The notes beneath the pieces were generated by a model. The model did not search any database. It was given only the letters and a program-made list of their open reading frames with translations, and was not told the DNA's origin. Of a stretch of 64,000 nt of DNA, positions 32,401-47,400 are shown in pieces (position 1 is the first letter of the stretch; each line of letters starts with the position of its first letter). Position numbers and translations under genes: made by a program. The stretch covers positions 71,857,645-71,921,644 of the forward strand of contig NC_069127.1 of assembly GCF_026914265.1 (NCBI RefSeq). The letters run 5' to 3'. Source of the stretch: Mya arenaria (taxonomy: Eukaryota; Mollusca; Bivalvia; Myida; Myidae).

Positions 32401-35400
32401 GCTAATTACAGAGTTACTGCCCTTTGTTATTTTTTCTTGTTCTGAGCATAACTTGAAAACTATTGGATGGAATTTAATAAAACTTCATACAGTGATAGAT
32501 CATAATGAGAGGAAGTGCAGTGTACATGAACCGCAATTCTTTTTCAGCCAATTACAGAGTTATTGCCCTTTGTTACTTTTTTCTTGTCCGGAGCATAACT
32601 TAAAAACTACCGGACAGAATGTAATAAAATTTTATACAATAGTACAGCACAATGAGAAGGAGTTCAGTGTTCATGAATCATTACACTATTTTAGCAAATT
32701 ACAGAGTTATTGCCTTTTTATGCCCCCGAAGGTGGGCATATTAAAATCGCACCGTCCGTCCGTCCGTCCGTGTGTCCGGCTCAATAACTCGTGTCCGGGC
32801 TGTAACTTTCCCTTGTATCATTTATGGACAGATTTTTAAATAACTTGCCACATGTGTTCCACATACCAAGATGACGTGTCACGTGCAAGACCCTTGCCCC
32901 TACCTCAAAGGTCAAGGTCACACTTGGGTCTTAATTCACAATGGAGTGCTGCATATAGGACATAGAGTATAGGTTGTCGTGTCCGGGCTGTAACTTTCCC
33001 TTGTATGGACAGATTTTAAAATAACTTGCCACATGTGTTCCACATACCAAGAAGACGTGTCACGTGCAAGAACCGTGTCCCTACCTCTAAGGTCAAGGTC
33101 ACACTTAGTGTTTATTCACAACGGAGTGCTGCATATAAGGACATAGATTATAAGTTGTTTTGTCCAGGCTGTAACTTTTCCTTGTATGGACAGATTTTAA
33201 AATAACTTGCCACATGTGTTCCACATACCAAGATGACATGTCGCGTGCAAGACCCGTGTCCCTACCTCTAAGGTCAAGGTCACACTTAGATGTTTATTCA
33301 CAACTGAGTGCTGCATATAAGGACATAGATTATAAGTTGTCATGTCCGGGCTGTAACTTTCCCTTGTATGGACAGATTTTAAAATAACTTGCCACATGTG
33401 ATCCACATACATGTACCAAGACGACGTGTCGCATGACAGACCCCTGTCCCTATCTCTAAGGTCAAGGTCACACTTGGGTGTTTATTCACAATGGAATGCT
33501 GCATATATAAGGACATAACAGTGTCGGTTGTCAAGTATGGGTGGTATTTTTTATGTTTAGAGGCAATTTAAAATAACTTGCCATATGTATTTGACATGTA
33601 AAGGCAAGATCAACTTTTCATGTACTGACCTTGTTCATAGGTCAATGTCACAATCGGGGGCATTCGTCACATACTGTGACAGCTCTTGTTCTGTGTTTTC
33701 TTTTGTCCGGACAGTAACTTGAAAACTACTAGATGGAATTTCATAAAACTTCATACAATGATAAATCATAATGAGAGGCGGCGTTCGGGGGTATTAATCA
33801 CCTTCAGTGATAGCTCTAGTTATTTTTATTTTTAAATGACAAAATATGGCAATAAAGCATGATGAATAGATATAAGTACTGATATTTTTATTCTTTTTCC
33901 TGTGTCATATTATATCATATTCCAAACTGATGTTAGAGCCATGTTCCTAATTTTTTTGCAGTGTCAAATCCCCTGAAAGGCATAGGAAATCTAACGGTGT
34001 ATGCCAGCAATACAGATGACCCCTTCGTGACATTAAAAGATGAAGTATGTGTCACATATATTTAAATCAGAAGTAAAGTTTTCTTTAAGCCATGGAACAT
34101 TATTTTTGTTCTTCAGACAAAATTTCTATTTCTAAAATAAGATTTAAGATAAATTTAAAGTTGAATTGAAATATTCCAAAGTTTTCTTTTTCCCCAAACT
34201 TATGTCCAGTCATTTGTTTAATGAATGAAGCAACATATTGTAACTGTTTCTAATGCATTTAAATCACATGTGTTTTTAGAGCATCGGCTGATTCCAAAAC
34301 GCTGAGAACCGTTTAAAAGAGGAGTCCGGACATTTAATTGTATTTATCAAAAAAGCCTGCCAAATTATGAATTTATGTATGAATGTTTTGGAATATGGAA
34401 GTATGTTTCCAGGATGACAGTGAGGAAGAGGACTTTGAAATAAAGGCTACAGACAACCTGCTGCTCGTGGCCAAGGCTGAGTCAGATTTCTGCTCTATGG
34501 AGGTTCACGGTAATTGCCGTTATCTTATCAATATTTTTTCGTTTATACCTACCAGTAATCCGTGGAGGACATTGAGATACATGATTCATTAGACCTACAG
34601 TTAATTCACTGCAAAAAGTAGTTAAGGTATTCTTTCCTTCATTTGGTGGAAAGGTTGATGTCTTGTAGCTAGAGATAACACAATGAATGAGTAATGGTGA
34701 AAAACAATCATTTATGGCTGAGGTCACTGATAATTGATTGCATGATATCACCATTGATTATCGCCATGTGACTGAACTCTTTTAAAATAGGAATATACAA
34801 TAAATGTTGAAATTTACTACTCAAAACTTTCTTCTGGCATTAACCAACAAATCTGAAATGTTTTATAACTGAAAAATCATTTTATGAGAATAAAGCACAA
34901 ACTTGACAATGTGTTCATGTTTATTTATTGTTTCTTACAGCAGTTTTGATGTTGATGCACCTTGTGTTGTAATCTGTTACAGCTACTTATTTAAAAATAT
35001 TGTAATGACTTTTGACTGCTGTTCAATCTCTACTGATGATTACAAACAAGGTTGGTAACATTTGAAAATATTTTATTCTTAACTTTAAAAGTGTACATCA
35101 CTAAGCTTGAAAGGTTTGACCTCAAGTGCTAGCAAAGCTTGAATGGTACATGATATCTGGCAACTTCTGTATTTATTTTCCAGTGTACAACTCTGAGCTG
35201 GGGAATCTTTACTGTCACCATGACATCCTGTTGTCCACATTTCCGCTCGCCATGGAGTGGATGGACTATGACCTCAGAGATGGCAACCCAGGTGTGGAAT
35301 TTGTGATTATTTATCAGCAGTTCTAATAGAGCATGGTGTATGGAGTCCAAAGGTCATTTTCGCATTGGGATTTGACTATGATAAGAAGAAAGTGCTGTAT

Positions 35401-38400
35401 AACAGAAAAATTAGAACCAGCAAAATATAGCTTACCCCATTGTGTTGCATGTATGAAAGCCTGGCTTGGAGATGTATCTGAAACCAACACAACAGTAACT
35501 GTAATATCAGATATAATGTACGAGACTCAGTATTGTCTACCGGTAAATGCATTCCCTATTGGAATACACTAAAAATATTTTGATCTTGTATTTCTACATG
35601 TAATAATACAGTGTTCGCTTTTATTTAAGAAACATGACATTTAATAAATTGAAGTGACTTTCACATAATGTGTAAATGTATTTCTTGATACATGTATTAA
35701 AAATAAACAGTCCTGCTGTAAATACGTTACATGACTTACGTTTAACTTTGAGCTATGTGTCTTTTTTTAGGAAACTTTCTTGCCATTGCCACAATGGATC
35801 CCACTATTGACATCTGGGATCTAGACGTGGTGGATAGTTTAGAACCCCTAGCCACACTGGGACAGAAAGTGAAAAAGAAGAAGAAGGTAGTGTTTATTTT
35901 ACACTGTTGAAATAACTGACCCAAAGATATTTCTTGTCAATATTTTATTCAAATTTATATTTTTTTTCATACCATATCAGTTTTTGTTTCACCAGTGCTT
36001 GATAATCTGAGAGTACTCTACTCCGTAAGATACATCATGACTTGTGTATATGTGTAAGTTTTGAGGAAAAAGACACGGAATGTTTAAAAAAAATAAGAAG
36101 AAAGTTATACTCTCTAAAACTAGTTTCAGTAAGTTTTGAATTTGAATTATTTCATGCAATGAAACATGTTATTAGTGAGCAAAAAATGCACATCCTTTCT
36201 CATACCAAAAGAAAGGCGGTTGGTTAACATCACAATTCTGTGACATGAAGACATTACAGTATGGTCGGCCCTCACTTTAAGGTTCATTGATAGTAGTTCT
36301 GGTTATCACCCAGGTATTGTGAATGGTTCATAATCACATGTTCATAGCAGATCTTAATTGGCTGGACTTGTATTTGTTGCTATAAAAATGCTCCTCAGAA
36401 ATATATTATATAAACTATTCCTTGGACTTTCAATGTTTTACTGAGGATGGATGGTTTTGAAATATGTGAGTCCAAAAGAGTCATTCAAGCAGATATCAAA
36501 ATGAACCACTGCTGGTGTGACAATTGTAATATGATTTCAGGGCAGGCTACATGTTCCGAGCCACACAGACGCTGTGTTAGACCTCTCATGGAACCCACTG
36601 GCAAGGTCTGTACTTTGTTAACCATTCATTGCAAAATAATTTATTTAATTGAGGATTTTCAGTAATCTAAATGAATTTTGGGGAATCCGAATATTTTCAT
36701 TTTATTGCTTTGCACATCGGTTGGTCGGTCGGTCCGTTGGTAGACCAAAGCTTGTCCGAGTGATAACTCAACAATTCCTTGACGTATGGTCATCAAACTT
36801 GACATAAAGATAGGGCCTGACCAGTAGATGACCCCTAATGATTTTAGGGGTCATCAGGTCGAAGGTCAGGGTCACAGTGACCTTTAATGGTAAAAGGATT
36901 ATAAAGCTTGTCCGAGTGATTAATTAACAATGCCCAGACCTATGGTCATCAAACTTGACATGGGGGCTGGGCCTGACCAGTAGATGACCCCTATTGATTC
37001 GAGGGGTCATCTGGTCAAAGGTCAAGGTCACAGTGACCTTGAATGCCAAAACCTTATCCCTAAAACTTGACTTGGAGGTCCATGCATATTTCATTCAATT
37101 GTCCAAATAATCCTGACAACATGGCGCTCAGGGCTGGGGGGGGGGGCATAATGTTTGACAAACATCCCTTGTTATTTTTTCAACTTTGTCAGGTGAAGTA
37201 TTTTACCTACATAATACGTTATGGTAATGAAAGAATGTTCATACTAGTCATTTTGCAGACATGTATTAGCGAGTGCATCAGCAGACCACACTGTTGGGCT
37301 GTGGGACCTGACGGAGGGAAAACTTGCCATGTGGATCAAACAACACACAGAGAAGGTGGGCTTTTAGCTCTAATGGCCAAAGGCTTCTTTGATGATGTGG
37401 AGTTCAGCCTCAGTGCTTAGATCTGTAAACAATTGCTTGTGAATGCCATAAAGTACTTCAGTTTTGATAGTATCTTAATCAAACTTTTACTTTAGTTAGA
37501 TATCCTTGAGAGCTTGGTTCCTTTGTTAAATCATCCAGATCTGCCCATGCATTACTGGATTATGGCCTTTGAAATTATTCAGATGTTTTGGGGGTTTTTT
37601 CCACCCACTTGCATTTGGTAATGAGGTGAATAATACAGTACTGTGTGCAGTTGGTTATATCTCTTGCCTTTGTGAACTATCAGTATGTTGCCTGCTACCA
37701 AAACATTCATGCTCTGGATTGAAAATAACTAAAAGAGCCATGCCACTAAAGCATAGGCCCTTATGAGCCCCTGGTTTGTTATATTTATAAGTCAAAGGTA
37801 TATATTATTCTAGATAAACGCCCCATGTGCACCTCATTTTAAGCTTGTCTAGGAATTGTCATAGCCTTTATGTCACTGTTTTCATTGTCATTGTGAAAAA
37901 ACATTATACTTGGCCATAACTCATTGATCCAAGATATCCAAGTGAAAGCAGCAGCCTCAGTTTGATTAAGACCGTTCATTGACAGAAATGCGAGATGCAA
38001 CACTGAACACCCCAGTTCATTGACAGAAATGCGAGATGCAACACTGAACACCCCATAGCACTGGCTCAAGCAGTACTCTTTTTTTTATTAAGTAATATTA
38101 AACAAGCCTGAACGTTCAGAAAAAAGAGGGCCTAGTGCCTGTATACATAAAGCATAATTAGCTATGACACTGTTATGTTGACGAGTTCGGGGAAAGTACC
38201 AGTAGTTTGGTTCGTAGTTTGAAATGCGCTCAAAGCTTGATTTGAATATTTTTCAAATGAAGTATTTTGAGTACAAAAAAGGCTGACACCAATGAAAATT
38301 AATTTCAATTGACAACTGTTCATGCATTCCCATGATAATCCATTGATTACATCACTCCTTTTTACCTTAAATATGTACCTAGCACTAAATTTCCTTCAAA

Positions 38401-41400
38401 AAATCAAAAACAATAATACCTGGAAAGAAGCAATTCTTGTACAATTGTGCATGCACAAAATGGTTCATCTTTAATATGATTATGACCAAAAGGTGTGAGA
38501 AACATTATGTCAAATTTTGACATTTTATGTCAGTCAGACGGACAGAACCCTTGAATTTAACTCGCACAAGGTCAAAATTTACCAATGATTTTCCCTTTGT
38601 CTAGGTCTTTTGCTTAGTTTACACATGTAGATAATTTGAATGGTTAATATGAATTGCTGGATATATATTGGCTAATCAATAAACATTCAGCTGATCTGGA
38701 CCAAAACTGCTTTTATACCCTTGAGGACAGTTGTCTTAGTCTGAGGAATTTCTAAATAAGCTATTATTATTTTAATATTTTCAAGTGTTAAAATTTCAAG
38801 ACTTGAAGTCTAAACCTTAGGCATATCTAACTGGCTGACTTTGATTTTAGGTACAATGTGTGAAGTGGCATCCAGTGGAGGAACATATGTTGCTGTCCGG
38901 GTCATTCGACAAGTCAGTAGACATTCTATAATTGACATGATTGTACCATATGTAGATTTGTCAAAAAATATGTTTTATGACTTGGCTTTTTGGGTAAGAA
39001 TATATATGTAGTAAAATGGCTTACATTATATTGTGTATTATTTAAAATCTAGGAGTTTAGTAGGGTGAGAAAAAATATAATCTTATAAACAGTTAACAAA
39101 AAATGCAATGAAACACATTCATTATTAGAATTTTGATTATAGAACTTATATCTTTACAAATTAATACTGTTAGTAGAAGCTAGGAATATTTAAGACATAA
39201 CATATATTCCAGAACGGTAAAGATGTATGACTGTCGGTCTCCAGACACCAGTAACAAGACATGGAACCTGGATGGCGAGATTGAAAAACTACTTTGGAAT
39301 AGATTCTCTCCCCTTAACTTTTTTGTAAGTACTCTTCAGTGGAGACTAAAATAGATGGTTTTCCCAGTCTTCTTTGCATGTATTCTTCAGAGGAGAGACC
39401 ATACTCTTGGTTTAAACTTATTTTATTTCACAAATAAGTACAAATGACAACATATTTCAACACAAATAATTATGCCCACCTTCAAAGAAGGTTGCAGTTT
39501 GTAGGTTGGTAGACCAAAGCTGTTCCAAGTAATAACTCGACAATGCCTAGACCTATGGCCCTCAAAATTTACTTAGGTTTGGGTGTGACCAGTACATGAC
39601 CCCTATTGATTGGAGGTTATTGGCTTAAAGATCAAGGTCATAGTGACCTTGAATGCAAAAAGCTAGTCGGAGTGATTACTTGACAATTCCCAGACCTATG
39701 CTCCTTAAACTTGACTTGAAGGCTGGGCGTGACCAGTACATGACCCCTATTGAATTTGGGATAATCGTCTCAAAGCTGGAGGTCACAGTGACTTTGAATG
39801 CAAAAGCTTGTCCGATTGAAAACACTACCATGTCTGGACTTAGGGTCCTCAAAATTGACTTGGAGGTTGGGCGTGATCAGTGGATGACCCCTAATGATGT
39901 TGAGATCATTAGGTCAAAGGTCAAGGTCTCAGTAACCTTGAATGCAAAAAGCTTGTCTGAGTGATAACTCAACAATACCTGGACCTATGGTCCTCAAACT
40001 TGACTTTGATGTTGGATGTGACTAGAAGATGACCCTGATCGATGTTAAGGTTATAAGGTCAAAGGTCAAGGTCACAGTGACCTTGAATGTGGAAAGCTTG
40101 TCTGAGTGATAACTAGACAATGCATAGTCCTCCAACTTAACATAAAGTTGGGTGTGGCCAGTAGATGACCCCTGATTGATTTTGGGGTCATTAAGTACAA
40201 AGGTCAAGGTCACAATTACCTAGAACATGAAAATCCTGTCCGAGTGTTTACTTGACAATGCCTGCACTGAAGGCCTTCAAACTTAATGTGGAGGTTGGGC
40301 ATGACCAGGAGTTGACCCTTATTATACCCCCCAAAACAAAGTTTGGGGGGGTATACTGGAATCGGGTTGTCCGTCTGTCCGTCTGTCTGTCTGTCTGTCC
40401 GTCTGTCCGTCTGTCCGTCCGTCTTTTTTTTGTCCGGGATTCATCTTTGTCGTTATTGAACAAATCTTTTTCAAACTTTCAAATATTAATGACCATGATG
40501 TAAACCTGTGCCTCCATGGATTTGGTCAGAGTCGCATGATCCTGAGTGGAGTTGTGGCCCCTTAATGAGTTAAATTGGGCAAAATTAGCTTTGTCCGGGA
40601 TTCATCTTTGTCGTTATTGAACGAATCTTTTTCAAACTTTCAAATATTATTGACCATGATGTAAACCTGTGCCTCCGTGGATTTGGTCAGAATTGCATGA
40701 TCCTGAGTGGAGTTGTGGCCCCTTAATGAGTTAAATTGGGCAAAATTAGCTTTGTCCGGGATTCATCTTTGTCGTTATTGAACGAATCTTTTTCAAACTT
40801 TCAAATATTATTGACCATGATGTAAACCTGTGCCTCCGTGGATTTGGTCAGAATCGCATGATCCTGAGTGGAGTTGTGGCCCCTTAATGAGTTAAATTGG
40901 GCAAAATTATTTTGTCCGGGATTCATCTTTGTCGTTATTGAACAAATCTTTTTCAAACTTTCAAATATTAATGACCATGATGTAAACCTGTGCCTCCGTG
41001 GATTTGGTCAGAGTCGCATGATCCTGAGTGGAGTTGTGGCCCCTTAATGAGTTAAATTGGGCAAAATTAGCTTTGTCCAGGATTCTTCTTTGAAGCTATT
41101 GAGCAAATCTTTTTCAAACTTTCAAATATTAATGGCCATGATGTAAACCTTTGCCTCCATGAATTTGGTGGGAGTCACATGATTCTGAGTGGAGTTGTGG
41201 CCCCTTAATGAGTTAAATTGGGTAAAATTAGTTTTGTTCGTCCTACTCCTTCGTCATTTTTGAATGAATCTTTTTCAAACTTTTAGCCATGGTGAGAACA
41301 TTTGCCCCTGTGATTGTGGTTGGAATCACATGATCATGTCTTCAATTATGGCCCCTGAATAAGTTAAAATAGGCAAAAATTATACAGCTTTGTCTAGTTG

Positions 41401-44400
41401 TTACTAAAAATAGAAAAACGGTTTCCGGACGATAACTCATGAAAGGCTAGACAGATTTGAACAATTTTTGGTACACAGGTGTAACATCAGAAGATACAGG
41501 TCAAGTTCGATATTGGGGCTGGTGGGGCCAAGGTCAAGGTCATTGTTACTAAAAATAGAAAAACAGTTTTCGGACAATAACTCATGGAAGGCTAGACAGA
41601 TTTGAACAATTTTTGGTACACAGGTGTAACATCAGAAGATACAGTTTGGTACACAGGTGTAACATCAGAAGATATAGGTCAAGTTCGATATTGGGGCTGG
41701 TGGGGCCAAGGTCAAGGTCACTGTTACTAAAAATAGAAAAACGGTTTCCGGACGATAACTCATGAAAGGCCTGACAGATTTGAACAATTTTTGGTACACA
41801 GGTGTAACATCAGAAGATACAGCTCAAGTTCGATATTGGGGCTGGTGGGGCCAAAGTCAAGGTCACTGTTACTAAAAATAGAAAAACGGTTTCCGGATGA
41901 TAAATCATGAAAGGCTTACAGATTTGAACAATTTTTGGTACACAGGTGTAACATTAGAAGATACAGGTCAAGTCTGATATTGGGGCTGGTGGGGCCAAGG
42001 TCAAGGTCACGGTTACTAAAAATAGAAAAACGGTTTCCGGACGATAACTCATGAAAGGCTAGACAGATTTGAACAATTTTTGGTACACAGGTGTAACATC
42101 AGAAGATACAGGTCAAGTTTGATATCGGGGCTGCTGGGGCCAAGGTCAAGGTCACTGTTACTAAAAATAGAAAAACGGTTTCCGGACGATAACTCATGAA
42201 AGGCTAGTTTTTCTTGTCAGCAGTGTAACTTCTAAATTACTCAACATATTTAAATAAAACTAGATAAAATGATAAAAGAAGATGCAGTTTGCAGTAACCT
42301 TGGAGTTATGGCCTCTTTTCAAAGGAATGGTTTGCCATTCCTGTGTCCAGGCGGCATTTGGGGGTATTCGTCACTACTGTGACAGCTCTAGTTTATTTTG
42401 CGGTCATCAGGTCGAATCAGCTGGCATTTGGGTATTATTATTATTTTATTCAATTGTCCAAATATTTCTGACGACATGGCAATCAGGGGAGCATAATGTT
42501 TGACAAACATCTCTTGTTAAGAATTTGATCAGTAGGTAAAAACTTATGAAGATGTTTAGTATCTGACATATTTATTCATTTTCAATGTAAAGTAGGGAAA
42601 ATTTCAAATATTTTCTAAAAGTGGTAAGAAAAAATGACTTGGGAATAAACAAAAATAAAATTCATTGAATTGACTATCAGTTACAGTATATGTATTGTAA
42701 GCGAAGCTAAGTCAAGACTGTGTTAATCTATTTCCAGGCAAGTACGGATACAGGACACGTGTATTACATGGACTCAAGACAGGATAAACCAGTCTACAGT
42801 CTAGCAGCGCACTCAGAGAGTGTCACAGGTGTGGTATTCAGTCCAACATTCATGTTTTGTAAATCTAGTTTGTCAATTTTTATCTTGTCTGTTTTTTAAA
42901 GAATAAAGTTGAGGTATTGTCATATTTTTGTGCATAAAATTAAACCTTGACCATAACTCTGAACCCATTCATTATACTTTGTACAAATGTTGCCAGAGAC
43001 AATATGCACATGTATGGCGAGGCCCATAATTCAGGCTGAAATACTATTGAGTTATGCCCCTTTTTTACTGAAAAAAAACAAAACAAAACCCAAGTGAGCA
43101 TTGGTGTTCATTTTTCAGTGCTCTTGCTTGGTTTTATAGCTTGTCAATATTTCAAATAAACAGGTCAAGACATTTTCTGACGCTGATCTCGTTGTCTATG
43201 CAACAACTTAAACATTTGCCATAACTAAGAAACCATTCAAGATACATGTATGGCACTTTGTACACGCGTGACATAATTGCCAATATTATTGCACTAGTTA
43301 GCAGAACATGGAATTGATTATAACATTGATTGTATGCTGATGAGTGACTGTGGCAAGTCACATCACTGTGGCTAACATATTCATAGTACTAAAATACTTG
43401 ACCTTGATGATCTGTCCACACCTAAACAAACATAATCATTTGTTCCATCTAGGGATTGGTAAGCATACACCTTTTGAATTAAAAAGGTGATGTTCCTTCT
43501 GGTAGAAATTTTGGATCCAAGTACACAATCAATTACCTGCAGGTACCCTGGTACCAGTATATACATTTTACGCTGTACAGTAAACATGATATTAGATAGT
43601 AACCATGTCGTTGGAAACAAAACGAAGTATAGTTTGGAAAAAAATTATCATCATGAAATGCTGTCTGTGTTCATGTGAGTCACAAAATTGCCAGAACATC
43701 ATCTGTGAGAAAGCACATGGAGAAGAAACACCTTATTCATTCACTTCATATAGATGTAGATGACAAGGCTGGCATAGAACAAAACAAAAGGACCAAAATA
43801 TTAGATGGTATTGCTGTACTTTAATTGTACCTAGGTTCCTGCCAAAACATACCCAGCCTGTGGGAACCGGCCCATGCCCTAGTCCTTCACACTAAGCATT
43901 TATACATATTTTTTGGAGGAATGAATATTGTTTATATATATATTCTTTGATTTAAGGTTTGAGTCTAAGCAGTGAAAACAGCAGCCTTTTGGTGACCACC
44001 TCGTCAGATGGAAGTATGAAGGTCTGGGACATTGAGAACAACAAACCATCCTGTGTCTATAGTAATAGTCTTAAAATGGTATGTACTGGTAATATTCAAT
44101 TTGACATTTATTGTTGGCGCCTTGCTGAAGTGAGGCATGTTAATGATGTTATTAAACGCTGTTCTTTGACGGCATATGAAAGGCCAAGTTATTAATAAAA
44201 AATTTGTTTGATTAATCGTACACCGTTTTTTTTTAACGTTTAATGATGAAATGTTTTGAAACACAGCAAAAACATTGTAAGGAAAGAGTTTTGTGTAGTT
44301 CCTTTATCATGTTTAAAGAGGACACTCAAAGAAGTTGATCAACAACTTGTCCCCTTGTTGTGAATTTATCTTTAGAACTGACAGCATCATTTTTATTTTT

Positions 44401-47400
44401 TATAAATCAAAAACATTTCACGTAACAACACGGCAAATTTGAAGACTGTTATAATACTTATTTTACTATTGATTAAATAAAAGAAAACAAATAACCTCAA
44501 ATTATTTTCATATTAAATATTTATCACATCCTTCTACCCATCATACAAACATTACTATACATTCAAGGCGCCTTGATGATTCGCGTCAATGGTCTTTCTT
44601 ATTTTATTATTGAAAGCTTTTTATTTAATGACTTGTACAGCAATTACATGTAAAGTGAGCAGTTTATATAGTCTTGTGTATCTGAAATGTTCAGTTACAT
44701 ACATTCAATGTATGTCATTATTAGATACCAATGCTAAATGGTGTCTATTACCCTACAAAAGTTAAGGAATATGTCAGTTGTGGTTATCCAGCAATGCATT
44801 TACATGTATTGATAAGAAAACATACTGCAACCTCAGAAGCTTTCACTTAAATTTGAATTTTATGCCCCCAAAGGTGGGCATATTAAAATCGCACCGTCCG
44901 TCCGTCCGTCCGGCTCTGTAACTTTCCCTTGTATGGACCGATTTTAAAATAACTTGCCACATATGTTCCACATACCAAGACGACGTGTCGAGTGCAAGAC
45001 CCGTGTCCCAACCTCAAAGGTCAAGGTCACACTTAGTGTTTATTTACAATGGAGTGCTGCATATAAGGACATAGAGTATAGGTTGTCGTGTCCGGGCTGT
45101 AACTTTCTCTTGTATGGACAGATTTTAAAATAATTTGCCACATGTGTTCCACATACCAAGACAATGTGTCGCGTGCAAGACCCGTGTCCCTACCTCAAAG
45201 GTCAAGGTCACACTTAGTGTTTATTCACAATGGAGTGCTGCATATCAGGACATAGAGTATAGGTTGTCGTGTCCGGGCTGTAACTTTTTCTTTTATGGAC
45301 CGATTTTAAAATAACTTGCCACATGTGTTCCACATACCAAGACGATGTGTCGCGTGCAAGACCCTTGTCCCTACCTCAAAGGTCAAGGTCACACTTAGTG
45401 TTTATTTACAATGGAGTGCTGCATATAAGGACATTGAGTATAGGTTGTCGTGTCCGGGCTGTAACTTTCTCTTGTATGGACAGATTTTAAAATAACTTGC
45501 CACATGTGTTCCACATACCAACACAATGTGTCGCGTGCAAGACCCGTGTCCCTACCTCAAAGGTCAAGGTCACACTTAGTGTTTATTCACAATGGAGTGC
45601 TGCATATAAGGACATAGAGTATAGGTTGTCGTGTCCGGGCTGTAACCTTCTCTTGTATGGACAGATTTTAAAATAACTTGCCACATGTGTTCCACATACC
45701 AAGACGACGTGTTGCATGCAAGACCCGTGTCCGTGCCTCAAAGGTCAAGGTCACACTTAGTGTATATTCACAATGGAGTGCTGCATATAAGGACATAGAG
45801 TATAGGTTGTCGTGTCCGGGCTGTAACCTTCTCTTGTATGGACAGATTTTAAAATAACTTGCCACATGTGTTCCACATACCAAGACGACGTGTCGAGTGC
45901 AAGACCCGTGTCCCTACCTCAAAGGTCAAGGTCACACTTAGTGTTTATTTACAATGGAGTGCTGCATATAAGGACATAGAGTATAGGTTGTCGTGTCCAG
46001 GCTGTAACTTTCTCTTGTATGGACAGATTTTAAAATAACTTGCCACATGTGTTCCACATACCAAGACAATGTGTCGCGTGCAAGACCCGTGTCCCTACCT
46101 CAAAGGTCAAGGTCACACTTAGTGTTTATTCACAACAGAGTGCTGCATATCAGGACATAGAGTATAGGTTGTCGTGTCCGGGCTGTAACTTTCTCTTGTA
46201 TGGACAGATTTTAAAATAACTTGCCACATGTGTTCCACATACCAACACAATGTGTCGCGTGCAAGACCCGTGTCCCTACCTCCAATGGTCAAGGTCACAC
46301 TTAGTGTATATTCACAACGGAGTGCTGCATATAAGGACATAGAGTATAGGTTGTTGTGTCCGGGCTGTAACCTTCTCTTGTATGGACAGATTTTGAAATA
46401 ACTTGACACATGTGTTCCACATACCAAGACGACGTGTTGCATGCAAGACCCGTGTCCGTGCCTCAAAGGTCAAGGTCAACCTTAGTGTTTATTCACAATG
46501 GAGTGCTGCATATAAGGACATATAGTATAGGTTGTCGTGTCCGGGCTGTAACTTTCCTTTGTATGGACCGATTTTAAAATAACTTGCCACATGTGTTCCA
46601 CATACCAAGACGACGTGTCGAGTGCAAGACCCGTGTCCCTACCTCAAAGGTCAAGGTCACACTTAGTGTTTATTTACAATGGAGTGCTGCATATAAGGAC
46701 ATAGAGTATAGGTTGTCGTGTCCAGGCTGTAACTTTCTCTTGTATGGACAGATTTTAAAATAACTTGCCACATGTGTTCCACATACCAAGATGACGTGTC
46801 GCGTTCAAGACCGGTGATCCTACCTCAAAGGTCAAGGTCACACTTAGTGTTTATTCACAATGGAGTGCTGCATATAAGGACATAGAGTATAGGTTGTCGT
46901 GTCCGGGCTGTAACTTTCCCTTGTATGGACAGATTTTAAAATCACTTGCTACATGTGTTCCACATACCAAGACGACGTGTCGTGTGCAAGACCCGTGTCA
47001 CTACCTCTAAGGTGAAAGATACACTTAGTGTTTATTCACAAGGGAATTCTGAATATAAGGACATAACAGTGTAGGTTGTCAAGTATGGGTGGTATTTTTT
47101 TATGTTCAGAGGCAATTTAAAATAACTTGCCATATGTATTTGAGACGTAAAGGCAAGATCAACTTTTCATGTACTGACCTTGTTCATAGGTCAATGTCAC
47201 ATTCAGGGGCATTAGTCACATACTGTGACAGCTCTTGTTTATTAATGCATAAGTCCCTTAACATGACTTATTGAAATTCCGAGGTTGAATGAATGTGCAT
47301 GGAAGGATGTCTGGACATCCTGTTTGTGTTTCCTATTGGAGGAATTAAACTTAACATGTACATATTAAAGGGACCTTAGAACATATCATAAGCACTGTTT

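Noticed and set aside
32369-32839. 156-codon open frame in PWP1 intron 4
   Set aside because: It runs through tandem units of family B and into family C; a chance frame created by a 147-bp repeat (a multiple of three).
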